Below are positions 10,401-22,400 of a stretch of DNA of 64,000 nucleotides, piece after piece (within the stretch, counting starts at the first letter, position 1; each line of letters opens with the position of its first letter). Position numbers and translations under genes: made by a program. The notes under the pieces are model-generated. The model ran no database searches. It had not been told where the DNA came from and worked only from the letters and a program-made list of their open reading frames with translations. This DNA comes from Spodoptera frugiperda. Its lineage: Eukaryota > Arthropoda > Insecta > Lepidoptera > Noctuidae. The stretch spans positions 9,362,001 to 9,426,000 of the forward strand of contig NC_064212.1 of the NCBI RefSeq assembly GCF_023101765.2, given 5' to 3'.

Positions 10401-13400
10401 ACTATCGGCGGGTGATTAGTGGTCGATACTGACCACTAATCACTGAAATTTACAGATTTTTTTTTGTCTGTCTGTCTGTCTGTATGTTCTTTATAGAAAT
10501 AAAAACCACTCGACAGATTTCAACTACGATCAATAGGAGCAGAGCAGTAAAGGAAAATGTTGGGAAAACAGGAGAACTTACTCCATTTTTCAAGCTTCCG
10601 TCGCATGTGCAACCTTAATGGTTAAAGCTACACAGAAATAATGTAAGACAGAAATGTTCTCCTTAAAATTGTTTAAAAAATATTCCTCGACAGCAAATGT
10701 CTATCTCTTAGGGTTGACTCACAATAACACGTATAACTCCCGATAGCTTAGCAGTTCAGAGCTTTCTGATTATATTTGTCTACTCTTACGTTTATAACAC
10801 TCTCATTCATTCATTCATTCATTCATTCATATTATAATAAATCTGTAGAAGGGTCAATTCTGTTCATTGAAAATATAGAAAAAATAAATAGCAGGGGGTG
10901 TTACTGGATCGATACCAAGCCCAAATATGTGATTAATTTTTTTTTTGTCTGTCTGTCTATATATGTTCAGGCATCACGTGAAAACTAACGGTTCGATTTC
11001 GATGAAACTTGGTATAATTATATCTTATTATCCTGGGCATAAAATAGGTTACTATTTATCCTGGAAAAATCCGTAGAAAAAAAAGCTTTATTTTTCAGTT
11101 TTATTCTGATCAACAGCAATAGCTCAATATTATTAATTATTATGGGATCTCCTTAATTATTATGGGCCTCGCCGTATTTGGGTCCAATAGATATTTCTAA
11201 GATGTCATTGTCAGAGTTACTCAAAATGGAGAAATAAAACTTCCACGCGAAGACCGACATCTGCGCGGACGGAGTCGCGGGCGGAAGCTAGTTACGCAAT
11301 AAATTGAATGCAATTTCAAATGTCTTATGGTCAAACGTAATACAATAGGGTAGATGACTAATTTTTATTTTAATGTCCGTCTTGTAGATTTTTTTAAAAT
11401 ACTAGACACGTATTTTTTATTTTCTTACGGAAATAAATACTTTCGAAGATATATCGATTTGAAATATCGCGTGACGTCACTTTAGAGTACGTTTTATACT
11501 CTATAGTCACGTAGTTAGCTCCCACTCCTAAACTTTAATTTGTTTTATCTAAGTATTGTTATCTTATATGACAAAATAAAAAAATACGTGTCTAATATTT
11601 TTTCATTACCTAACTGATGGACTAATTAGATTTTTAATTTTCATACCCCGTCATCATCCCTATTGTATAGATTTATGGAAATCAGAAGACTGAACAGTAC
11701 TCTTACTACAGAGACATTTAGAGATTACTTAAATTATTCCTTAGTTAACGATTTTGTATTGAAAATGATTGCTAAGGAGTGGGTTAAGTAACCATTAAAT
11801 ATCCCTAAGTACGGCGGTTAGTATGAGTGTGATCACAGTTTGCCTTATGTTTAAATTAATCGAAACGAGAGAGCATTCGGCTCCGGATTGGTTTATTCGA
11901 GCCGGCCAAACAGAGTACGTAAACCAAACTCATATTAAGAGTACAGAATTTAATTAAATATTATTTCAGCTGTTTAATGTTGTTTTTCTTATATAATTTT
12001 TATGTACAGTGTTACTGTGAGCTATTTATATACTATAATAACTATTTATTTTCCAGTGGAAAATCCAGGAGGTAAGATTCGTTAGTATTTGAAATCGATC
12101 GAAAAAAAATATTTTAAGAGTGTATATTGTACAAAGTATATGTAGATATATAAGTGTGGAGGCTTCCGACATACTAATAATATTATTTTTCATTATAAAT
12201 AAAACAGTTTTTTTATCTTACTTTAGAAGGTAATGGAATTGTAACTTCATCAAAATCTCCCGAAGAACTGGCGGATAAGATCTTTGCAGGATTCTGTATG
12301 TATTTTTTTATTTATTTTCCAAACGTCCTTTAAACAACGTAGGTATTCCATTAAAATAAAACTTATTAACTTTTTGCAGTTCTAACAACAAAAATTATTG
12401 CACTTTTGGATGGTAAGATATAATCTTTTGGTTCCTATAATCTTAATATTCTCTCTACGTATTTAGGATTAGATGCTATGAAGAATTCATAAAATTGAGG
12501 TCAGAGCCGCGGGTATCCATAGGATACAGTAAGTGGAAGACTGATACGAGCTGATTACCATCTGCTATCCAGAGACAAGGGTCACCATACACGGACTGCT
12601 CGAGCAGTTACCCAGTGATTCACATACACGGATCGCTCTTGTCGAGAAAGTCAACATCTTGATGCGGCCATTGAGCTAACTGCTCGGACTAGTTAATAAG
12701 ACCAATTTCAATGTTAATGAAAAGTTACGTGCAACGAAGAGCGTGGTTCAGGGGGTGAGGGCACGATACCTGCCGCTCAAACTGTATGTACGTACGTACG
12801 TACGTAAGGGTCTGACACTCCCTCTTTCTCACCCAAAAAGGGAGAAGTCAAATAAGGCCTAAAAATCTTTGGAGGGTGAGAGTAGCCGCAATATTTAGCA
12901 TGTGAATGATGTGTAAATAAAGTAGTCAACGTTTAATTATTTTTCATTTGCAGATGACGACATCAAAGGTTTAGATGCACTTCAAGCTCTAGCATTAGAC
13001 AAAACAGGTAATGGTTTGTTATTAAACAGTTTTATTTAGCTAGACTCGTTTGTTTGGGTTAAATTTAGTTATCAATGTGAGATGATTAACAGAATTAAAT
13101 TACCTACCTAACGTTTCAGCTGCGCAAAATAGGAGGCGAGCAAGTCCAGTATATACAATGAATTATGGAGGTAATAACTGTTTTTTTAATAGTATAATAT
13201 ATACTGGGTGACTGGTGAGATACCTTCAATATTTGAGGACGTGATAGTATGCGAACATATATTATGAAATAAAATAACATAAAAATGAAATATTAAATAA
13301 CTTCTTAGTAAACTTCGTACACAGAACACCGAGAGTCCAGTATTTATTTATTTAACTGCGGAATACTTGGACACCGCTCGGACGCACGGGTCGCGCAGCG

Positions 13401-16400
13401 CGCTATCAACACAGAATACATAGGTACCTACACTGTACAGCTGTTGCCTAACTACATCGAGACCTATTCAAATTTCACTTATTTTTAGAGACATTTCGAT
13501 AAAAAATTAAGTACCTATTTTTTTATACCAAGTTAACGAGAATCGAGTACCGAGTACTCTCCATAAGTATTGAAGGTATCTCACCAGTCACCCAGTATAC
13601 TGATCAAACGAGCTGACTTAACACTTGTACTGCTGGCATTTTTGGGATGAGAGATTGAGGTATTGGAGATTTTAGGGTCAAGGTGATAGAAGGATCATCC
13701 GTAGCTACTATATATGTAGATAACATTTGTGTTTAATTGTTCTGTGAACCTGTAAATTAAACGTTTTTATTAATTTAATTTAATTATCTTAGGAACTTTG
13801 TTTGATATCGAAGAAACGCCCCGGTCAAGCCAGTTTACATGTAAGTAAAACTAGTTACAAAAGCATAAAGTAAACCTTATAATATGTAACTTCCAACATG
13901 TCGAAAAGAAAATTATTGTTATCCAATAAGCAGCAACAATCTTGATCTTCTCAACTTTACAACAATGTGGACAAGCCAACCACGATTGAAGCGTTCCTGG
14001 ATAACATAACACGCGTTATTCGTGGCCGTAATCCTCGAAATATGATGCAAAATTGAACCTTCCGAATGGACCATTTTAACGGAGCCGTGGACAACATTTA
14101 CATGAAGATCTTCAAAAAGTTAATGGCAAAGGCCAATTTATCGATTCCGTTGTTTTTTTTTTTAATATATGTATGATGCATATTTGAGTATTTGTTCGGT
14201 TAAAAGTTATTTTCGTTTTCAGTATTGTTTAAGGAAAATTCTCCACGAAGAACTCTTTCGAAACCTGGCCTAAGAAGTAGAAACAGAAGTATTGTATTTA
14301 TTTATTATTTATTATTACATTAGGACGACTGCCTCGTTGGCCGAATGGTTGCTAGTTCGACTGCCGGGCAAGGGGTCTCGGGTTCGATTCCCGGGTCGGG
14401 CGTAGTATTACTGGGCTTTTTTCGGTTTTTCGAAAATTTCTCAGTGGTAGCACGGAGTCTGGAAATGTGCACGGTATATGGCAAAAGGCTCACCACCTAT
14501 TACATGGGACTTACAACATAAATTGTGAAAAGTGGGTGTACACAGAGGCATTACATGCCATATTGTGCACCTCTGTGGTATTTAAATTCATTATAATGTT
14601 ATATCATTTTAAGGTTTATTTTCATAGTTACTTATATCCATGTTAGTGTTGGTTACAGGTACACCATAGAAATGATCTTGTCAGTCAAAAAGAACTTAAT
14701 GATCATATTTAATTAGTTGAAATTTTAAATCTCAATTTGAGCAGCAGAACAAATATAAAACATACAAAAACGATTTTCAAATATTTAATCACAATTTTAT
14801 CGTTGGTGTCGTTAAGTCCAATATACAGTACCTACTAAAGTATTTTAAGGTAAATTCCAAATTTTTGATTCTTTCCTAAAATATATCATTCTAGAGCGTC
14901 CGATAACTCCGCCTCCTGGTACAATTTTGAAATTGGAAAAAAATATGCAACCGAATAGGCATTTGATACTTAACCATCGAAGTCGCAAGTCAAATAGAGG
15001 GAGAAAACATATACAAAGAGACATAGATCAAGACTATGACGACGAAGACAAAGAGTCTCAGCAAATTAAAGAGGGGGAAGAAGCAAAGAAGAAAGGTACG
15101 TATTGTTATTAACCGTAGGTCCATCTTTATATATATAATTCTTCTGTAAGTGTGTATGTCACTCAACTTCTCTTAAACGACTGGACCGATTTTGATGAAA
15201 TTTTTTGTGTGTGTTCAAGGGGATCTGAGAATGGTTTAGATTCACAATTTTGTTCGCTGGACAATGTTTTTTTAATTAATTAGTAGTTGTTGATTTTGGA
15301 ATGTTTTACATTGGATCCGACAAATTTTCAAATTAAAGACGTGTTGACAGGACAACGTCTGTCGGGTCCGCTAGTATTACTATATCTTTTATCGAAGTAG
15401 ATATCCTCAATTGTAAAATAAGATATTGAATGTAACTTAAAAATCTTTCTAATTTTAATAATTTAGTTGATTCTTCTTTAGGGAAAGGACGTAAATCTAA
15501 GAATAATAAAAAAAATAAACGCAACCGCAAATCAAGTACAGGTAAGTAGCAAATCGTTAAATTTATATACAATGGACATGTAACTGAATAATGGAATTGA
15601 ACTTAAGCACATTTTACACAGAAAATGCAACCAAAAAACAGAAAAAGAAGACAAAACGTAATAATAAGAAGAAGAAAAACATCCAGAGTCGTGAGTAGAA
15701 TACCTTACTTTATGAGTTTGGTAGAGACATTGTAAACAAGACAGTCGAACCAAAAAGCCATTGGAAGATTTTTCCCCCATAAAAAAGGGTTTTAGGGTTA
15801 AAGGGAGTTTTGATTTTTGGACATGTAATCCGGCTTGCCCATATGCATCTATGATGCTTGTCCATATAATGCTTGCCCAAATTCATCTAGGTATAAGACT
15901 TGTCCACATTGAGTATCTACTCATAATAGTTCACAGCCTTTCATTTCGGAGTCTTGGGGAATAATAGAACTGATATATGAATTCACATTTTAGGAAACAG
16001 AGAGTAAAGTTCCCTAATGAAAAGGAGGATCCTCCGACCAGGCGAGGTGATCAGCCTGGCGGGCTTACTGCCCAACTGTTGTTCGTTGGGATTTTCTATC
16101 CGTCTTAATTCGCATGTAAACTTCATATGTGCGATGCAGGATATTTGTGACGTCATCCGTTGATTTGCTCGTCGATAGTCTATGTGCGACTTCTGTCATC
16201 TGTCACTTGTCAGAGTGTCGCCACATCACTCCCCCCCAAGACCGGAGGTCGATTCTGTTGAGACGGCTGTCGATGCTTGAGATGAGCGGTGCCAGAGCCA
16301 GTGTAGAAATTCCCTAGTTCCAGTGAGTCGGAACTGTGCCGCTAAATGCCCAGTGAGACGGGTGAGCGGTGCAGGGTGATACTCCAGTGAGTCGGAGTAG

Positions 16401-19400
16401 TGAAGCTCGCAGTGTCCCACGGTGAGTCGGGGAATAGATGCTGCGAGGGTAGGTGCGTAGTGGCTGGCGTCTGCGTTGACGGGAGGAAGACGTCCTCAGA
16501 CCGTGTGCAGAGTGCTGTGCCTAGACGCTGATGAGGCCGTAGGGAAGAACCAGGCTGCATATCTTCGATGTAGCGTGTGGTGGTCCCTGATGAGGCCGAG
16601 GATGCTGGTTGGCTGCGACTTGATTACCGCTCAGCGGAGAAGTGATGGGTGAGGGAGGTGGCGATAAGGATGACGGTGCTGATCTGCTCCGTGAAGGTTG
16701 CTTTCAATCACGTCGGGGGTCACCACTTTAGGGAACAGCGAGTAAAGTTCCCTAAGCAAAGGAGGATCCTCCGACCAGGCGAGGTGATCATGCCTGGCGG
16801 GCTTTCTGCCCAACTGTTGTTCGTTGGGATTTTCTATCCGTGTTAATTCGCATGCAAACTTCATATGTGCGATGCAGGATATTTGTGACGTCATCCATTG
16901 ATTTGCTCGTCGATAGTCTATGTGCGACTTCTGTCATCTGTCAACTGTCACTTGTCAGTGTCGCCACATCACTCCCCCCCAAGACCGGAGGTCGATCCTG
17001 TTGAGACGGCTGTCGATGCTTGAGATGAGCGGTGCCAGAGCCAGTGTAGAATGTCCCTAGTTCCAGTGAGTCGGAACTGTGCCGCTGAATGCCCAGTGAG
17101 TCGGGTGAGCGGTGCAGGGCGATACTCCAGTGAGTCGGAGTAGTGAGGCTCGCAGTGTCCCACAGTGAGTCGGGGAATTGATGCTGCGAGGGTAGGTGCG
17201 TAGTGGCTGGCGTCTGCGTTGACGGGAGGAAGACGTCCTCAGACCGTGTGCAGAGAGTGCTGTGCCTAGACGCTGATGAGGCCGTAGGGAAGAACCAGGC
17301 TGCATATCTTCGATGTAGCGTGTGGTGGTCCCTGATGAGGCCGAGGATGCTGGTTGGCTGCGACTTGATTACCGCTCAGCGGAGAAGTGACGGGTGAGGG
17401 AGATGGCGATAAGGATGACGGTGCTGATCTGCTCCGTGAAGGTTGGTTTCAATCACGTCGGGGTCACCACTTTAGGGAACAGAGAGTAAAGTTCCCTAAG
17501 CAAAGGAGGATCCTCCGACCAGGCGAGGTGATCAGCCTGGCGGGCTTTCTGCCCAACTGTTGTTCGTTGGGATTTTCTATCCGTGTTAATTCGCATGTAA
17601 ACTTCGTATGTGCGATGCAGGATATTTGTGACGTCATCCGTTGATTTGCTCGTCGATAGTCTATGTGCGACTTCTGTCATCTGTCACTTGTTACTTGTCA
17701 ATGTGTCGCCACATCATTTCCCCCCAAGACCGGAGGTCGATCCTGTTGAGACGGCTGTCGATGCTTGAGATGAGCGGTGCCAGAGCCAGTGTAGAATGTC
17801 CCTAGTTCCAGTGAGTCGGAACTGTGCCGCTGAATGCCCAGTGAGTCGGGTGAGCGGTGCAGGGTGATACTCCAGTGAGTCGGAGTAGTGAAGCTCGCAG
17901 TGTCCCACGGTGAGTCGGGGAATAGATGCTGCGAGGGTAGGTGCGTAGTGGCTGGCGTCTGCGTTGACGGGAGGAAGGCGTCCTCAGACCGTGTGCAGAA
18001 AGTGCTGTGCCTAGACGCTGATGAGGCCGTAGGGAAGAACCAGGCTGCATATCTTCGATGTAGCGTGTGGTGGTCCCTGATGAGGCCGGGGATGCTGGTT
18101 GGCTGCGACTTGATTACCGCTCAGCGGAGAAGTGATGGGTGAGGGAGATGGCGATAAGGATGACGGTGCTGATCTGCTCCGTGAAGGTTGGTTTCAATCA
18201 CGTCGGGGGTCACCACTTTAGGGAACAGAGAGTAAAGTTCCCTAAGAAAAGGAGGATCCTCCGACCAGGCGAGGTGATCATGCCTGGCGGGCTTTCTGCC
18301 CAACAGTTGTTCGTTGGGATTTTCTATCCGTGTTAATTCGCATGTAAACTTAATATGTGCGATGCAGGATACTTGTGACGTCATCCGTTGATTTGCTCGT
18401 CGATAGTCTATGTGCACTTGTCAATGTGTCGCCACCACATCATTGGTAGATAAGGTTATAAATAAAACTTGATGTATGTGGTGATACAGGTGTATTTAGG
18501 CTATGGCGAGCGCGTAACAGGCGGCCTGTAAACTTTATTGCTACTGATGGCTTAATATGATAACTAAATTACAAAAGTATTGCTGTTACAGATAAACTTG
18601 ACGCCTCATTGTTGAGAACAGGTGACGTAGCGGCTAGCATCAGCAACAATAAAACCGACAAGAACGAGGGTGAGATACATTATACAAAATTAAATGAAAA
18701 AGAACACGAGTAAATAAGTATTTGCAATGTTCAGCATAGCGTACACTAGAGCACTTAAATCATTTCTTCAATTCCCTTGGTCGAGTAACCAAAATTAATA
18801 GCCGAAATGTATAACGCTAATTACTCTCATTATAAAATTGTTTTTATTCAGTGCTTATATTAAAGACTTTTCTGTGAATGGTGAAGAAATAAGATATAGG
18901 TACTAGAAACTCAGGTAACATGATTTGCTGGTATTATATAAAATCTACATGTGCAGGTATAGTTAGTGGTGTCACCACAACAATGAAACCAGTGTGCACT
19001 TGGCGATATGTCTGCGAAAATCATTTGATCTTAGACACGTGCAAGTTACACACGTCGTGCCTTGACGATGTCAACAATACGCCCAGACTGGACCGTGAGC
19101 TTTTTTTATTTATCATCTTAAATTCGATAATCATCATCTTATCCTGCTTCTGTATTTTCCCCCGCAGGACGTAGTAGACCCTCACTCAAAAATAACGCTC
19201 GAATTACAATTATACCTTAAAAAATATCTGCAACAGTATGGGAACAAACTGATGTAGCTTTTACTTATCTTATGACCACTACTTAAAACAAAAATATGAC
19301 TATCAAATGTAAAATGTCTAACAAAATAACATCTGTACTTAAACTATTAATTAATTTGGAATTTATTAGATAGTTATATTTTATTGTAGTCTTTTCATCT

Positions 19401-22400
19401 TAGTCTAGTAATGAATGAATATTATACGTAATAAAAAATTCACAGGGGTATTCGTGGACCATGAAAAAGAGAAGGAAGAAAACAAGTTAAATGAAAAATT
19501 TCGGAAAGCGTGTAAGTTTGATTGATAAATAAACTGTTACAATCTCCAAGATAACGTCACCGTCACGTCTTTTATCCCCAAAGGGGTAGGTTGCACATTA
19601 CGGCACGTAATGCCACTATACAATCTACACCCACTTTTCACCATTTGAGTTATAAGTCCCATGTAATAGAGGGTGAGGCTATTGCATACTGGGCACAATT
19701 TCAGCCTCCGTGCAACTACTGAGATATTTGCGAAAAGCCGAAAAAAGCTAAGTAATACTTTGCCCGATCCGGGAATCGAACGCGAAACCCCTTGCCCGGT
19801 AGTCTCAGCAGATTTCTCCAAAATAATTACAATGAATATTCAAATCTAACTTTTGCCATCGACTTTGCCAACATTACTAGAAAAAAATGTAAGACTTGTA
19901 TGTTGTTCCAAAGTAATAAGTATTATAATCTATGCCAAATGAGGCTTGGAACAAACACATACTTATGTATTTAAGAGTGGGAGAGTGGGAGAGTCACGCT
20001 TCGGTACGAATGGGCCGGCTCGACCGGAGTGATACAACGGCCACACAAAATATCGACGTGAAACAAGGCTTGCATTATGTTTCGTTGTGTGAGAGATTTG
20101 TGTTCAAACAATCTTTAAATTCCTACGCCCAAAAGGCCGGCAACGCCTCTGGTGTTTTGGGTGTTGACGGACGGCGGTGATTGCTTATTATCAGGAGGTC
20201 TGCTCGCTGCTCGCTCACTGACTTACATTTATATATAGTAAGATATATTATCATTAACTGTGTTTATTTATCTTTGTACAAATCCTAGAAGATTAGTAGC
20301 AGTATACCTATGAGTGTTTGACGGTATTCATTGTTATGTAATAATTACTAAGTCATGTTTTAACATTGTAATAATTATTAACTCATGTTTTAACATTAAT
20401 TTTTTTTAGTTGGCTTATCAATGTTGGACGAAGAAGTTGAAAAAATCAGTAAGTAGGGAAAATAAAAGAACTAAAAGTAATTAATAAAGTTTTACAATAT
20501 GTAATTTAAAAAAAACTTTTTTTGGTTTCCAGTTGAAAGCCGCATTCTAAAAAAGCATCCACACAATATGTGTAAGCGACCGTATTGCACATAGTCTTAT
20601 TACATTTTCTATAATACTTACTTATATACACTTGTTTTATGTAATTTATTTATGGTGCATCATCAAAAATAAAAAAAATTCGGCACCAGTGACGAATATT
20701 TTTTTTTCTTTCTTTCTTACATTACATCAAATTTCAGGGGACGATAAATCACATGAAAAATATGAAACTCTCAACGAGTATTTCGCTAAAGTTATTATGT
20801 ATCAGAATGGTGAGTTTTTATATAATTGTACCTAAATTTATTTAATCTAGTTATATTGTAGTGGCTTGCGTATAATTTAATTAAAAAAATATCGATTTCG
20901 TGGACATGTCATGGTAAAAAGCCTTTGTAAGGCATAAGAATATTTCAGACAGTGTCAAATATATTTATAAATCAAATATATAATGAAATAATATTATAAT
21001 CGAAATACTACAACTTTACATTTCCATGAACCCAATGCGTTATGCATTTCATATTTGATATGTGTATATTCGATACATATATATCAAACTCGTATTGTTC
21101 ATGATAAATAAAAAAAACTATTCAGTTAAAAACATACTTTGTATATCGAATTGATATTTTCAGCACAATCCACCCCGAGACCTGATTCAGCGGAGGGTGC
21201 CGAGCATGATTATGATGAGGTAAATAGTTCAAACACATAATAATTTTACGTAAACTGCATAAATAGAGTAACTTTTACTGTTATACTACTCACGCGGGTG
21301 TCCTACGGCCAATTCCAATAACCTACCTATCGGTAGATGTGCCTACCAGAGGTAGAATTTTGACACATTTTGTATGGAGCTTATGTCAAAATACTACCTT
21401 TAGTAAGCAAATCTACCGATAGGTAGGTTATCGGAATTGGCCGGTAGAACCGATTAATTTTATAATACTAATAACCTATCTCAATCTAAGGGTGCTTTAT
21501 CGCCAGAGATGCGTTATGCTACGTTGCGTCGGATGCGTTTGGCTTCCACCAATCATATTCCGGACTAGAATATTAAATAGTCCACATTTATCACAAAATT
21601 AACAATAATTTTTTTATAAAAATCGAACTTATGCTATAACGTCTTTCGTGGTACATGAACTTGTAACAAAATCAACACGAATCCTAAAAGTAATCATCAA
21701 CAACCATATTTGGTTTGCCTATAAATCTTCTGTAGCACCTATAAATGCAACAAATTCAAAACTTTAAAAGTATTATTATAAAAGCCGATAAACGAGCAGA
21801 CGGATCACCTGATGGGAAGCAATCGCCTCTTGAAACACCAACAGAGGCGTAACAAATACGTTGCCGGCCTTTTGGGGATTAGGAATTTAAGGATTGTTGG
21901 GGAATCAAGGATTGGGAATTAATTAGTTCTTAATTCTAATAAATCAACGTATCTAATCCTTTTATGTAGAAGTACCTACGTGTGGTAACTGCAATATTCT
22001 CATGTTCGAAAATAATAATAAAATAGATCTCTCTAGAGTCTGTTACATGTGTGTGTGTTGTTTAATTTGTTCGTCCATACGATTGTCAGTTTCAGAAAAC
22101 TCCTCCTCTCTATAAAATGATTAAGATACATTCGGCAGAATATCAAGTACGTATTGTGTGCTTAAATGTCTATAACTTAAGGTTCAAAGTAGTTTTTGTA
22201 TTAATTTATTATCTATCTATTGTTCCAAACCAATATTATTAAAAAGCGTTTGCATGTCTTTTTATATTCTTTAATTCATGACGAATAATAGTTGAACAAG
22301 TTGTAATTATATAATGTAATTTAGTTTTTATGAGTTACAAATGACTTTTTTAATAAAACTGATATAAATTTTAGACTAACCTTGAGGATGATGACGAACA

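Larger units (their letters stand above)
8467..11291 (+). mobile_element. Nested/tandem non-autonomous Helitron cluster
   Basis: The insertion begins TCTATACATA and ends GGAAGCTAG, between A and T. The matching site in copy A (near 990) is empty, which gives direct proof of insertion with the Helitron rule A|TC...CTAG|T. An internal CTAG end occurs at 9873-9876, followed at once by a second copy of the first roughly 400 bp (8483-8875 resembles 9878-10309). Further 5'-like starts lie near 10338 and 10829. The sequence resembles lepidopteran Lep1-type Helitrons as I remember them. No Rep/helicase coding region is present. Confidence 0.85.

Noticed and set aside
14340..14400. tRNA gene
   Set aside because: The A and B boxes are present but the cloverleaf is degenerate and the sequence continues into a SINE body that is repeated on the other strand at 19548-19812.
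16226..18417. Series of similar 60-98 codon ORFs on both strands
   Set aside because: They recur only because they lie in the 740-bp tandem repeat. No recognisable domain.
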